From: Spirometra erinaceieuropaei
Taxonomy: Eukaryota; Platyhelminthes; Cestoda; Diphyllobothriidea; Diphyllobothriidae
Length of the DNA: 64,000 nt
Reading direction: 5' to 3'
NCBI GenBank assembly: GCA_902702965.1
Contig: CACRXP010000088.1
Span: 970,820 to 1,034,819, forward strand
In this document: one piece after another, positions 1 through 13,399 of the stretch
Layout: every line of letters starts with the position of its first letter
Position numbering within the stretch: the stretch's first letter is position 1
Notes under the pieces: model-generated
Database searches by the model: none
What the model saw: only the letters and a program-made list of their open reading frames with translations
What the model was told of the DNA's origin: nothing
Translations under genes and position numbers: made by a program

Positions 1-297
1 ACTGGTACGACGGAGGCTGAGATGGAGGAAGCTGAGACGGATGTGGCTGATACTGACGCGACTGAGACGGCGCAGGCTGAAACGGAGGAAGCTGAAACGG
101 AGGTGGCGGAGACGGATGAGGTTGAGTCGGAGGAAGCTGAGACGGAGGAGACTGGTACGGCGGGAGCTGAGACGGGGGAGGCGAAAACGGATGAAACTGA
201 CACGGCGGAGGCTGAAATGGAGGAAGTTGGGACGGCGGCTGCTATGACGGAGGAGGAGGAAATTACCGAAGGTAATCCTGAAATTGCAAGATTGTAG
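1..297 (+). CDS. Partial Glu/Ala/Thr-rich repeat reading frame
   Basis: An open frame runs in from before the window start and ends at a stop near 297. It is built from imperfect units of about 15 bases encoding variants of AETEE, for example the residues EEAETEVAETDEVESEEAET. The frame closes with EEEEITEGN followed by PEIARL. A GTAATC donor-like site follows ATTACCGAAG, so the coding part could end near 272 in phase 1. I do not recognise a family. It may be the end of an exon for an acidic low-complexity protein, or only a minisatellite that happens to be open. A related motif is found on the opposite strand near 1110. Confidence 0.3.
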   Translation, partial: TGTTEAEMEEAETDVADTDATETAQAETEEAETEVAETDEVESEEAETEETGTAGAETGEAKTDETDTAEAEMEEVGTAAAMTEEEEITEGNPEIARL

Positions 298-599
298 CAG
301 TGCCTGTGGTTGGGTGGGAGGCTAGTTTGTTGTGAAGTGACTTCCTTTGCGGCGTATGCCACTAGACGTTTTTAGGAGCGTATCTGCCTATGCTCCCTTG
401 CTCTCTTCTTGATGCCACTATCGGTCGCCGTCAAGGCGAACGCACACCGGAGGCAGCTGGCGGCCTCCTCTTCATTTGTAGTCATCTTCTGCGTCTCAGG
501 ATTACATGACTCTGTCAGACTGAATTGGAACTCCGACTGCAGTTCCAAGTATTCCACCTCCCACTCCTACTCCTGCTACACCTACTGCATCCTGCGACT

Positions 600-631
600 T
601 CTGATGCTACTATTACTACTACTACTACTAT

Positions 632-703
<72 letters not shown>

Positions 704-724
704 GACTACTACTACTATTACCAC
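600..724. repeat. CTA/ACT trinucleotide microsatellite
   Basis: Nearly pure run of the triplet ACT (CTA, TAC by register) with a few single-base interruptions. It creates open frames of poly-Leu, poly-Thr (plus strand) and poly-Val (minus strand) that are by-products of the repeat and not genes. Confidence 0.95.
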
Positions 725-764
725 TACCATTACGACCGCTTCCATCAATAGTACCATCAGCTGT

Positions 765-1460
765 TCAGCTTCTCCTTTTTCTTCTTACTCTACTTCGTCT
801 TCACCTTCATCATTTTCGTCCTCCGCAACTTCTTTTTCTCCATTTTCCTCTTCTGCGTCTTCTTTTCGTCTTTCTTCTGCAACTTTTCTGCATCTTCTTC
901 TCCTGCATTTTCGTATTTTCTTCTTCTTCTTTTTCTTTTTCTTAACCTCTTTCTTCTACGATTCCTGTATTTTTCTTCTTCATTTTTATCTTCAGCAACT
1001 TCATTTTCTGCATCTTCTTTATCATTTTCTTTTTCTGCACTTCCTTCTTCTGCAACGTCTTTTTCTTCTGAAATGTTCTCTTCTGCGACTTCTTCTGCGT
1101 CGTTTCCTTCTGTAATTTCCTCGTCTGCAACTTCTTTTTTATCTTCTTCCTCTGCATTTTCTTCTTCTTCTTCTTCTTCTTCTTCTTCCTTTTCAACGAC
1201 GTCCTCTACATCTTCTTCTTCCGCAACTCCTTATTCTGCATTTTCCTCTTCTGCAACATCTTCTTCTTCTGCATCGTCTTCCGATTTTTCAACTTCTGCA
1301 AATTCTTCTGCATCTTTTTCTTCTGCAACTTCTTCTTCCGCCTGTTCTTATTCCCAGTCTTCTTCTTCGTCTTCTTCTTCTTCTTCTTCTTCTTCTTTTT
1401 CAACAACTTCCTCTTCTGTATCTTCTTCCATTTCTTCTTCTGTCTCGTCTTCTGCTAGCC
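765..1460. repeat. Long imperfect TTC/TCT polypyrimidine tract
   Basis: About 700 bases almost entirely pyrimidine on the plus strand, with recurring TTCTGCAACTTC-type units and pure TTC runs near 1158-1190 and 1363-1396. The purine strand is the one with protein-like content (see the Glu-rich frame on the minus strand). Such mirror-like homopurine tracts can also adopt triplex DNA, but nothing here tests that. Confidence 0.9.
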
Positions 1461-1628
1461 CCGGTATGAAAGTCACTACTGTCTTCCTCTCATTGTCATT
1501 TCCTCCACCGCTACTGGCCACCGTCACCTTGTGTGCAACAGGCACTTCTGTCTGTCCACTGGTCTCACCTCCATTCCTCGCTGCTGTGCGCATCTGCCAT
1601 GCTGGCTTAACCTGCCACCTGTCTCACC
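950..1628 (-). pseudogene. Glu-rich repeat reading frame interrupted by two TAA codons
   Basis: Reading the minus strand from the ATG at 1593 gives MRTAARNGGETSGQTEVPVA, then a hydrophilic stretch, then Glu-rich repeats with the recurring unit EEEVAEE. The same register stays open to about 950 apart from two TAA codons that interrupt GAA-type repeats (one near 1346, one near 1230). The unit EEITEGN occurs near 1110-1130 and matches the end of the plus-strand repeat at 250-275. A single consistent register over some 600 bases is more than a bare microsatellite needs. The stops mean it is a pseudogene, an intron-broken exon or a coding-like satellite. No family recognised. Confidence 0.35.
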
Positions 1629-4600
1629 GAGGCTCAGCCCCCACTCGTCCAGTTGTCATTTAGGCAAGGGCTACGGGAAGCCACCCGGATGCCGCCTAGA
1701 CAGTAGTGTCTGCTTGGGTTGTCAGCCACTGGCAGATTTACCGAGAGCTGTATTTATCAACTTCTTTCATTTTATCAAGTTATTCTTTTCTTTTTGCCGG
1801 ATTTTTATTACTTTGCCGTTTTCGCTGATATTTGGTTTTCCCGTGGGTTTTATAAATATTTGTCGTGTTTAATTTTTTTGCCAACATCCGGTTCTATTTC
1901 TTTTTTTATTCTCCAGTTTCTGGCTATTCTTGTTTGGCAGTTGATTTGATAAGAAATATAATCTTTACATACGTCTCACTCTGGATTTGTAGTTGCCGCA
2001 ATGCAATTTTTTTAATGTATGCATAATTGCATTTGCCATTTTTCCGACGGATATGCCATTACCCTTTTAGATATGAGCGCTCTCTGGGGTATCTATTTTA
2101 TTTAAGATATTTTTTGCACTTTTTTCAGTTGGTGAGGAAGCAAAAGTTTATAACTCCACAATTCTGCCTGGCGATTCTGCAGGTAATTCAGTTTTTCGAG
2201 GACAACCTACTCACTGGCATGCTTCCTGCCAAGGGATTGAAACTGCTGAAATTTACGCATTGTCTGTGGTGTCCTTAGGCTCCTTTTATAGCCGCATTAT
2301 TTAACGTCAACTGTGGAAGTCGGATCTCCGAGACAGCAAGATTATTAGTTTTCTCTAAATCTTATTTTACCCTCTTTTACCCTGGCGGCTTGTTTTTTAT
2401 CGAATAACCTGCCCTATCAGTGCAAATGTGTGAATGTTTACTATTTTATTGCTAAAACCGCACATCTACTCTTTCGTCTAGTTTCAGCGTTCACTAGGTT
2501 TACGCTCGCCCATAAACCCGTCCCTGCGTTATATCGGTTAAACAGCATCTGAAGTAAACCTATGCAATAAGTGTACCGGGTTTTACGAAGCAGGCCGACG
2601 AAGATGAATGTCCCCCTAGTAACTGTGCGGCGATCGCGTACGAATTCATGGCTTGTAGTCCACATGACTTATCACGTGACAGTCGGTTAGCCTTATACCT
2701 GAGTTAGCACGGAATAAGTTCCGTAAATTCTAGATTTCATCTTCATCAAGAGTGCGCTAGACATATTCATCAGACATCTCACGCACCACCTTGAACTTGA
2801 CTCGAGGCAGTTGTAGACCGTGCAGGGATGCGAGATATGAGCACTCACGTACATTTGAACATGGACCGAATTCACATTTGTTATGCTCTAATGAGACAAC
2901 CGAGTGACTGCTCGAAGTACCGAATGACATATCCACACACATTGAGCCTATTTCTTCATTTAGTAATTGCTTTTCCGCCATGATTGTCTTTAATTCTACT
3001 TTGTCTATGTCGAAAAATATTCCATATGCTCGTCAATCGCATTTCAGTTTACAAGGTTTGTCAGGAAAATGCCTAGACTCTCTAACGAATTATGCCCTAA
3101 ATAATGTTTTGCTCAGATCAAGCAAAACCGTGCGCCAACTAAGAGTGGATTCGTCGGAACAAGGCTTATTACACTCGTTCTAAGAGTTGATGCGAGTACT
3201 CGGGCTGAGATAGCCGCACGATATGCACGTGGTTCGAACAGGCACTCAGTAGTGTATAAATACAGCGTCATTTGTCATATTGACAGCACAGGTACGATTT
3301 AAAAGCACAGACACGCATGTTTCGTCGAGCACTTGAGACTGCATGATGCAGATGCGACGATTTCGGCTTTCCAGTGTTTTCCGGGCACCTTCTGGTAGAA
3401 GAATTAGTACTCTCCTTGATGTCTCTCTTAATTCCCTTGAGAAATTGCAGAATCTTCCACAAATAAGCTTCCTAGTCTCACTCTGAAATTTGATATCGAT
3501 AAACCAACGACCTATCATATCCAGGCATGTAATTCCTCCCTTTCAGATAAATTATCCTACGTCCCTTCTGGGATTCTCGTTTAATGCTCCCATTTACGGA
3601 AGTAATCGGACCAAAATTTGACTGTTGGTGGAACATTTTTTAAAATTACAGTTAACAAATTCAGTTTCTGTCAATGTCTTTCGAACTATTTGGAGTTTTC
3701 TAAACATTGCCTTTGCCAAAATTCAATAAATTGATATATGACAGTATTCTAAAGCTATTCTGTTTGTTGAGGAGACTCTGAAATTGTGTCTGTGACCGGA
3801 TGTCCGTGTGTCTTAAATTGTCCTACTCCAGCCAGACCCTAACTAAGGAGTTGCATACGTGTCGGCCTGGCAAATGGCTTTCAGTCGAGCTTCGAAGCGC
3901 GGTATGCAAATCTGTAACGAAATATCCCGATGCTGTCCTTTTTCTGAATCTACCTGTTATGGCTCCACAGGATTCAAGAGCTTACTCAGTATGACTAGTT
4001 CGGTCTAGGCGGCCACGTTGGGCATGTTGTATAAGAATTTGGTCACTCTAAAACAGGCCAGGTGGAAAACGCATTGGATCAACATAGAGATCTGATCAGG
4101 CCGGGTCACGAGTTAGTCGCTCAGTTTAGAGTCTGAGCATCTCCTTGCAATTGCCATTCAAGGGGAGGGCTGTAGCAGGCACAGGTTTGCACCACATTAG
4201 TCACTTGTTTGAGAAGCAGAGAGGACAGGAATCGCTTTACTTTGAATTGAGCTTCATTCACTGTGGACAGAACATAAGTCAACAAATTACTCAAGAGTGC
4301 AAACATTTACATGGAAAGGAGTGATTATTATTGGGACACCTCAAGTCTTTGTTTCTGTATGTCCGTCACTTCACACGTAGGATATCGTACTAGGAATGGC
4401 AGTACAGAATGCCGAAATGCCGATGTACGACAAGAGACAAATCGACAGCCACGGTGGATAGAGCGGGAAGACTTCGCAGAGATTAGTTCAGAATGTAGGG
4501 GATGGGAAAATCTTCCAGAATTTGAGCAGCAAGCTGTCTGATCATTTTCAGATGTCGTTGTATGATAAAAAAAGTTATCTCGTTTTAAAATTTACATTTT

Positions 4601-6302
4601 TTAAAACATACAGGGAAAATAACAAGAGAGCTGAATCAATAAGATGAAGAACGTAGGCATGTGTGAAAAAGTAGATTGAAGGTTGAGGTGTGTGGTAGGA
4701 ACATAAATGACAATTGAAATATAGATGTTTATGAAATCTTACAGAAAGGGTATCGCTATGGAGAAAAGTTAAAGAGTGAGTGACCAAATATCATTAAAGT
4801 GTTTGAAAATCAATACCTGCACGCATCCGAGCGGCGATTCCGAAACGACTGAAATAAAGAATTTGGAGTAGCTAATGGCATATAGTTTCAAGATTGAAGA
4901 CATTTCATTCGCCAATAGGCTCTCAGCATCCTTTAGCCTTTTCAGCATGCAAAAGGGTAAGTAAGAAGTATTCCTGCAATTCAGGCTACAGCGTCAACTT
5001 ATATATATTTTATTTATACGAAAAATCAGTAAAACAGAGGTCGCACACTTGCCGTTCCCTGCACAAGTAAATACCTTCCAGGTAGACTATTAAGACAAAA
5101 GATTACAAGCGCTTAAGTCGCGCTACACTTGCCTCAATTCGGTTTAAACAGGGAGCCATACTAAACAGCACAGAGGATTCTTTATCTACTTTTGGCTACA
5201 CGAACCTGGCATGTGTGTGCGGACAAGAGTATCCTTAGCAGATTGAATGATAGGTTTCGGAAACCAAACAGCATTCTATTGTTGCGTTTGGGAAAAAAGT
5301 TTAATCTTCATGATTGTGGCGTCATTTACACAAGGGAAGATAGGCCTTCCAAGTGAAAAAAGGTTTAAACAAGATGAAAATAGCAATATTTGGATGGCCT
5401 ACAATGAATTTGTAATCTACAATTACGGCATGAGGGAGGCGAAATTTATTTTATCATTACACACAAGCAGACATGTAGATTTTTACTGCTTTTCTGCAAA
5501 TAGTTTTAAAGAAATTCAGGTGGAGGAGAGTTATGTTATTCTAGCGATCTCACCAAACAGTTCCGTTGTATTAAAAATCGCAAACTGCGAAACATCAACA
5601 ACTTTGTCCTTGTCATATATTCATATTCGAAAACTTCACGCAATCCATTTGACATGCATTTTTACAAGACGCATGAACTTGATAAAGGCAACAATTATTT
5701 GCCAAATTTAATGCTTTGGTTTTCTTCTTTGTACCCCAGACGTCGTTTGAAAAAGTCCTCCGTGGTCGCTAGTTTAAGCAATTTTCGAGTTCTAAGTATT
5801 CATATATTTACACCATACTGTTTACCCTTAAACATAAAGTATTTCGGGAGTTTATAAGTTAGAATAAATATATCTAAAACCGCCTGAGTGAAATAGGTCT
5901 CAAAGCCGATATAAGACATACGCACTCTGTCGCTTTCCAACAAGAAACTCGGTGATCGTGCTGGCCAGTTGAGGCGAAGTCAACAGAAAGCTGGTAAAAA
6001 ACGTCTGCGAATTGCTGTGCAACCAACTGTGGATATATGTACGGCTATGCAACCGGTACCTCTACACATATGTGAGAAATAATGCGGCAGTCGCAATGCC
6101 GGGCATTCTTTGCAGAGTATTTGCACACAGCACCTATACAATGGAACAACCGCCGTCGGTATCGTTTCCTCCCGAAGGTCCCCCCGACTGGCCCAAACGG
6201 GTCCTTAATTATAATACAGTAAATATGCTTTGCTATATAATATCGACTCTAGTACGTTCGTGATGTCAATTACCGTGCAACACAATGTCAAGATATCCCA
6301 AT

Positions 6303-6415
6303 CACATTAAGATGCCAGCTTCTACTTGAGCTTCTTTATGACCGCTTCCATGAACTATATTTTGCGAAAAAAGACTACATACATAACATGAATTTTTCGC
6401 ATATATTTTCGAAGC
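6303..6415 (+). repeat. Dispersed repeat, copy 1
   Basis: This patch and the one at 7345-7450 share an ordered set of blocks: a GCCAGC block, a GAGCTTC or GGGCTTC block, a CATGA(A/G)CTATA block, and a GACT(A/G)CATACATAA block followed by TGAATTTT. Spacing is nearly the same in both. They are diverged copies of an unnamed interspersed element about 1 kb apart. Confidence 0.45.
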
Positions 6416-7344
6416 CTGATATAAATTCAGGTATATCTTATAGAACAGATGCACGGAATATTGTTTTTTTGGTTGTCCGGTGGCAGCTACGTCTTTAAGT
6501 TTTGCACTTCAAGAATGACTATATTATGGACTCAAAAATTCAATTCCGGTAACTTCTGAATCCGATGACGGGCTGGCGAGCGTACATTGGCTTCGATAAA
6601 TTCCCCTTAAACCAGTAAAATTATTTGGAAACGGGTTAGAAGTGAAAACATATCAGTGATAAGAGAAATCGATCAAAGCTCGTGTTAAAACGCAGGCAAG
6701 ATATAGGTATGCCAGGGAGGGGTGGGTTTAATAGCAGTCAATGCCAGGACGGCGGTGATAGCAGGAGGGCCTAGCGTCACTTGATCTTCGACCACAGTAG
6801 GTGCGGAGCCCGAACGTGTTTCCTCTGTGTGTACAGGATTGGATTTCGTTACCTTATAGCGGCCGCTTCCCTTGCTTCTAAAAAGCGCTGACCAATATCT
6901 TATAAGTTATAACATATACAATTACTCTGTAGGCATTTACGTCAGTATTGACTTAGGTATTTACTGGGACGAATATTCACATGACGGCAAGGGTAAATAA
7001 ATTTCATTTTACCTACCACGACTCAAAAATAAACAATACTTTAGGAAATTATTCCCAACAAACCTGAAGGCATTCTGACACTTGGAATACAAGAGTTGTA
7101 AATATACCTGCATGATGATCGAAGGCGTTTGTCCCATTAAAAATGACGGAGTTCGAGCATTAATATTTGAAATGGCCACCGCCGACATCATTTTCATTGA
7201 TTAACGGTAGATATGCTATCTCGTGAAATGATGAATAATATTCCCAAATTCTTTACAATTTCCTAAAGAGTGCTTTAGAAGAACTGTACTATTAGTTACA
7301 GTTAGTTAGTTCAGTTATGTTGAATAATAATGAGACATACCAGT

Positions 7345-7450
7345 GACATCAAAAAGCCAGCCGTTGATTGGGCTTCAAATCAACCGTTTACATGAGCTAT
7401 AACCTAAAGAATGAGACTGCATACATAATGTGAATTTTGCATTTTACTAC
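7345..7450 (+). repeat. Dispersed repeat, copy 2
   Basis: Second copy of the patch at 6303-6415, in the same orientation. The best conserved part is GACTGCATACATAATGTG at about 7416-7433. Element type unknown. Confidence 0.45.
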
Positions 7451-10400
7451 CCCTTTGTATTCGGACATATTTTAAAAAAACATTTACCTAAATATTGCTT
7501 CTTATACTTATTTGCAAATATTTACGCCTTATTTCCTTTTTTACGTAAAGAAATAGCGTCCCTCGACTTTAAACCTCTTTCTCAATTTACAAATAGTTTT
7601 AAGTCTGAGCTGTCATTTAACATGCATTCAGGTTTTAAAAAATGCAAGTTGCATATTTTCTTTGTAGAAACATCATGCATTTCTATATGAACGCATTTTG
7701 TTATTTGCGTGGACCAATTTGTTCATTTTATAGGCAGGATCATTATATGTCCTCATGTGATGCTGTACAATAGGACATTTTAGGTCTTAAAAACTCCTGT
7801 TTAAAATTTGTCGTAAAACAAAAAGTACAATTTTTTCAAACAAAAAAATTGATGGCGATATTTGCTAATCAAAAAGAAAATTTTGTGCATGTATTCTGTA
7901 AAGTATATCTGAATTTATGTCAGGCTTCGGAAATAAATGGGAAAATCTCACGCTATGTATGTAGACATTTTTCCCGAAATATACTTTGTGCAGAAGGCCT
8001 ACGTGAAGCTCATTTGGACGCCCACATCCTAAAGTAAGTGAAATATCTTTACATTATGTTGCACGATGATCATTTTAAGAACCTACTACAGTAATCACTA
8101 TGAATCAAAAGCGCCTTCCGAAATTTCAGTCAACACTCCTTGAGATAACATATCTACTGTATTCGGACTTTATACTTCAAATATGCCTTCGTTACCCTAC
8201 AGCGTGAGGTTTTGCAAGCTCTCTGTGGCATCTAAAGGTGTCTATATTAAGGAGTCACATTACCGCGCTGGCACAATCCTACCACAACATTGTGAGCATA
8301 TTAACCTGGGTTCCGTGAGTACATTGTGCATTGAGCACTCGTTGGTTATACGTGCTTTAATTTAAACGTTGACTGTGCAGCGTCTTATCTTAATTTGTTC
8401 GTTACTGATATTGTCCATCGGACGGAACTGAACAGATAGGCAACCGACGAATTTCCTCCTGCACACTACGCTGATTACGCCGTAGACTTTAGGACGTTCG
8501 CTGATTCCATGTACTTTAAGAAAATTAAAAAAAGAATATATAGAAGAGATTTAAAATAACTCAATGCTACATACACGACTGTTTAATGATTGGCGCCCGT
8601 CGTCTGTCGTGGAGAAGCATCTCCGCGACAACTGCGAGTGTTTTTTTCAATCTTATAAAAATCGGTAGTGTAGATAGATTGGTTGACGTTTGTCGCAGAC
8701 CACCGTAATCCGAGTTGTTTCCGGTACACAGTTTATGACCTAGAGCCTTCACTTTTTCGGCGGTTGTATTAACGCAAATTAATTGTCTCCAAAACATATC
8801 TATTTAAGGTTCCATTCCGTTCCGATGGTTTGACAGGGAATAGTAACCGCCTTCGTTTATCCTAGTCTTAAGTATTACCTCAATCTACTGTGTGCAGACT
8901 TTAGATAAAGTGCCGAAGATTGGCATCGCGTATAATTAAGATATCTGGCAATGTGCTTTTCTATTTATCGTGGAATCATCTTCGTCGTCCCTAGCGCACT
9001 TGTTGTAATAAATTTGATTTTAGCAAAATAAATGAGCTCCTTGCAATACACTTATAATGACACTATTTGAAGCAAGCAGCAGGATCATGTAGTTATCCTC
9101 GAAATATCGGTGTTTGCAATAAAATCGATATAAATAATGCTTCTTAGCGCTTAGATGTGTGTGTTCTTCTAAATTTGACTGCACTTGAGTATTAATAATG
9201 GAAGTAATTTTTTAATGACACCTTCCTGGACTTAGTACATAAACGGACTGAAAGTGATTTTTTAACATTATGCTTGAACAAACTGTTATGTTTGATCAGT
9301 CTGAAAGAGTATTTTTCGTTGGATCAGATCAAAATGCGAACTACTGATTTATAGAAATGAAAGAGTGGCATAAAGCTCGCACTAACGTAGACGGTGATGT
9401 TCTTTCACTTTGCGTGGGCTAAAGGTATTTTGTGCGTATGACGTCACGCATATATTTCCTATCATTTCCTGAGTAATTTTGGGCGATCCGCTAACACAGA
9501 CACACTCGGGTGTTCCGCGCTAGCAGCAGATAAACGCCTCGGCCTTATAGAATTTCAAATTTGAAATTGTGTTTGGGAAACTTTCAGACACACATTTGAG
9601 ACACCTACAGCGTACCTTCACCTCTGAATTTGTGTAACCTCCGTCGATATTTTGAGCATGGTAGTATTTTGTCCAACATGTTTCGATTATTTCGTATTTT
9701 AACCAATGTTCCTCGACGTAGACTTAAAAAACATAACACTAGAATTTTTCGGCATGCAAATTTCCCGCTCTACATTACGGAATTTCCCTGACCGTTCTAA
9801 TGCACTCTTTTTATTTAGGTCGCGAAATGAGCTTGGCCAAAATTGACGCTTTTTGAAATACTGTGCTCGAAACGTTGTTTAGCTAGTTGGTGCACATATG
9901 CCTTTTGTAAACCTGAAGGTAAGTTCGCATTCCCAAGGTACGTTCAAAGTGATCAAATCATAAGGCGATGTTTTTAATCAAACACTTGCGATTGTCTATG
10001 TAGCCACTTACCAACTTGCGTTGCAATATCATAGACATATGCCTCCATCTGCTGTCAACAGCAAGCATCGGCCTCAGGCTGGAAGAGGCCGGGAGGCGAA
10101 ATTAGATTGGTTAGCCATTCCCCGAGGTCCCCGTATTTTGAGTTGAATTTATTGCAGGGTTAATGACAAAAGGCCTGATATTGCTGCACAATCCGCAAAG
10201 TATGTCCAAACGCAAGCAAGTTGTTCAAGTTCCCTTCTAAGTCTATTTGGATGATATTGGCTGGGTTGGATTACCTTTGACCGTCTTTAAATTAGCACTT
10301 AGTACATAAACTTATTCAGACAAAAGCAGGACCCGATGATGGGATATGCTTGGCATGGGATAAATGTTCTCAAGCGTACTGATTCCAATTACGCAGGAAA

Positions 10401-10613
10401 GGGATTGATAATCCAAACAAATAGCGAGAGAGTTAGGGATGGGAAGTGACATAGTTGACCGGAAGAAACAAATTGAGCTTATCAACAAACGGTGCCGAAG
10501 AATATTAGAAAATATAAGAAAAAGGGATTTTCTGTTCATGACAGACGTACCAACGGTGGGACTGAAGGTCCAGTGTCGGTATTATGTAAATTCCTACGCT
10601 AATGTCAAATGGG

Positions 10614-11603
10614 CAGTAGGTGGGCTAAATCATGAAATATCAATAGAAATTCCAAAATGTGTTTTCGTTTCGAAAAGATTAATTAAATGGAGCTGTAAAA
10701 CCAATCGTCATGCAGCATAATTCTATCACAATTTCGTCACCTCGGGATACCGGATTTTGAAAGAACTTTTTGGCGGAATGCAGGAACTACACTCTGTGAA
10801 AAATGAACGCTTAAGTAGCATGCATTTTTCTCACGGATTTTCAATGCTTTTAGAAAGTCAACCATATCACACGGAAACCATATATATAAATCTTCACTCT
10901 TTTGCTTATTTAGTATAAAATGACGTCTTCTTCCAATATTATTCTCGAACGAAGTATGTAATTTGGTTTTTCAAAACTTTTCTACTTCCCGAATAATTTT
11001 GAACCCGATCTGCCATTACAATTGCGTCTAGGGTTTCAAATCTACAAAACTTATAATTTCCGCGTATGGAAAACAAAACACTTCCCTACGGCATTAGGAG
11101 AAGATCATATGGCGTTCATAAAATTAAGCAGTGCATTTAAACCACACTGTTAACTTTACAAGCCACAGTGGTAAATACAGAAACATGACATTTTATGGTG
11201 CGACATTTCAGGGTATTAAAACATCTCACAATTAGAAACTTTTTTAAAACCGAATTATACCTTTTCTTTTGGGAATAGAATTGGAAGAAAACGTTATTTC
11301 CTTCTGAATGAACAAAAGAATGAATATTTTTATGCATGTTTTTCATTGAGTATAATTTTATTTTTGTGACAACGAACACCAGTGAGAATAATGCGTGCCA
11401 ATTAAGTGGCCTTTTTGACAGAGCATAGTTTCGGCATCCAGTCAACAATAAGTTCCATCGAAAGCCAGCATCCCCAAGTAAGTTAATTATTATAGAATAA
11501 TGCTACGGATGACACGTTTTGCAGCGCTTCTTAATCAATCTTTTTGAAACGAGAACGCATATCGAAATTTCTGTTGACATTTCATGAGTTAGCCCACCTA
11601 CCG
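10614..11603. mobile_element. TA-flanked foldback element (Tc1/mariner-like MITE), about 1 kb
   Basis: The left end starts CAGTAGGTGGGCTAAATCAT and the right end is its inverted complement, reading TTAGCCCACCTACCG, followed by TA. Inverted similarity continues inward for about 50 bases (…GAAATTCC…AAATG… on the left). CAGT termini and a TA target are hallmarks of the Tc1/mariner superfamily. No transposase frame is present, so it is non-autonomous. Internal landmarks shared with other copies include a GTAGCATGCATTTTTC block near 10816-10832 and an AATTAGAAAC block near 11230. Confidence 0.7.
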
Positions 11604-12317
11604 TACATTACACTTACTACAGTGCAGAAATGAAAAACGATTCAGTGGATCTTCTTTCAGTATAGCCTATATGCTGGCGTTTGAAATACATGCGTTGTAA
11701 GTAAACCTGCATAGCAGCGACATTTAAATATCGATATTCTGAAATGTCATTGTCAACATCATTTTCCTGGGTACATATTTTTGTTTAAGTACAACGTGTT
11801 TTATCAGGGTTAACAGGTAGTGGAGCCTGATCAAACACTACAGTTAGACTGGTTGTTGCGGAATGTTCTAGACTGTTCCTCTGCTAGAGGTCGCTAATAG
11901 CTTAAGACATTTGTGGAATATTTATATGTGGAATAAGGTAGATATTGCTTATTTTTGAGGGATTGCGGTATCGATAGTGTTGGCGTAGGTAGCCATCCAC
12001 ATTTTCTTTGACAGATGAAGGGAAACTGTTAGAGTCGATGCTCCTCCGTTCACCCATCCAGTGTCAACGAGTTTCTCGCAATGTTAAACATGATGCGCTT
12101 AAATCTATCATGATTTGATGAGAAATTGTGGGCTAGAAACTCTCCAGCTGACGAGAAAACTTAGTCATTGCGGTCGGCGCTGGCGGTTGGACTGGATGTT
12201 GGACTGAATATCTCCTACCTGATGTAGCCTTTATAACACTCTCGCCAAAGTGAGTTTCGAGCAGTCCACTTCATGAAAGCCTGACATATAATGCAGTGAC
12301 GCGCCCGGACAAACAGA

Positions 12318-12344
12318 CAGACAGACAGACACACACACACACGA
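12318..12344. repeat. GACA/CA microsatellite
   Basis: CAGACAGACAGACAGACAC grading into a pure CA run. It lies at one edge of the dispersed GC-rich repeat that follows. Confidence 0.85.
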
Positions 12345-12640
12345 TAGTTCGACCTCGCATCCGACGATGTCCCCCATATGCCCCACAGCAGATAGTGGTA
12401 GCAGGGATGGTGACTTGCGCAGGGGTTTATAGTGCCAGTGGACTTGCGATGCATCAACCGCACTCTCTCATCCGCCCCCCGCCTGAGCCCGGTGTCAAGA
12501 CAGAGTCAATAAGATCGAAGACGAGGGAGGCTGCAGGTGGATGACTTGGGCGGTTCCTGAACTTGGCGCTCCACTCCGCACCCTCTGGTCCTCTCAAAAA
12601 ATGACCAGGATTTTAACCCACACAACAATGGGGTGATGGC
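12345..12640 (+). repeat. GC-rich dispersed repeat family R1, copy 1
   Basis: Shares an ordered series of blocks with 28440-28580 (same orientation) and 38570-38760 (inverted). These are a GTGTCAAGACAGAGTC block, GCAGGTGGATG, a GGCGCTCCACTCCGCACCCT block, a CTCTGGTCC block and a GACCAGGATTTTAA block. No coding frame and no pol III boxes were found, so the element type is open (SINE, or the 3' tail of a LINE). Both strands carry ORFs of about 80 codons that are repeat by-products. Confidence 0.6.
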
Positions 12641-13399
12641 AGTTGTCCCGGTCGTGCGACGACTGCCGAAAACAGGGTCTGAAAGCGCACCCCTTGAGTG
12701 CTGGCATTTGTTATTGCGCTAATATAACGCCTGTCAGAACTCGATGTTGCCCCCGTGTTGGTCCAGCGCATGTAACTCATGGGCCGATTGGGGTACACAC
12801 TCACACACACTCACGGTCGAACAGACTAACTATGGGTTGCTTTCAGATTGCGTAACACTGGGCTGAGTTGTTAAACATCACGGCAGACAAGAATGTAGGG
12901 AAGTAATTTGAAAAAGTGTTCCTAGTTAATGAAATCTATGTTAGAACAACAAATGAATAGAGTAGAAAAGGTCGAAAATAACGAACAGACGAAATTAGCG
13001 AGAGACTGTAAAAATGATCCATTTGGAGTAGAAGGTGGTTACGTCATATCAGTTAGACGTTAGTGGGTATTGCAGTGCTCTCGACAACTGCGTACAAGGC
13101 CCGAGGGAGTGTTGACAATAGGGGAGAGGAAGGACAAACGGACGGCGAGAGCGGTGGAGGCGATATAATCTGTAGAAAGGAAAGAAGCACCGGCCACTTC
13201 ACTGTCAGATAATCACACCGGACCCAACCGGGGTCCGCATCAAGGTGACCTCGCCTCGTTCGAACAACTTGTGGTGCTCAAAACCGCGTCCTTTTCGTGG
13301 GGCACGCGGTTCACGAGGACAGTTTCAGGGTTGTTATTGCGTTAGTATTTATTGCACTAGTTTCCTTTTCGTAACCTTGTATATGCGAAGCCTCATGTA

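Larger units (their letters stand above)
1664..10613. other. Nine kb without a recognisable gene
   Basis: AT-rich sequence with only short, compositionally random open frames. The longest is 154 codons at 5247-5711 on the plus strand; it has no motif, no repeat of its composition and no splice-site context, so I do not call it. I see two related patches at 6300-6420 and 7345-7460 (listed separately) and an 18-base perfect palindrome at 9551-9568. No RNA gene or clear exon series was found. Confidence 0.6.

Noticed and set aside
409..945. 178-codon Leu-rich plus-strand frame
   Set aside because: Produced by the ACT/CTA microsatellite and the pyrimidine tract; all registers of these repeats are open.
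525..1663. Thr- and Ser-rich plus-strand frames over 525-1115 and 1073-1663
   Set aside because: Translations of the trinucleotide and polypyrimidine repeats. The minus strand carries the more protein-like register.
5247..5711. 154-codon plus-strand open frame
   Set aside because: No motif, no repeated composition, no splice context, and a length possible by chance in 64 kb.
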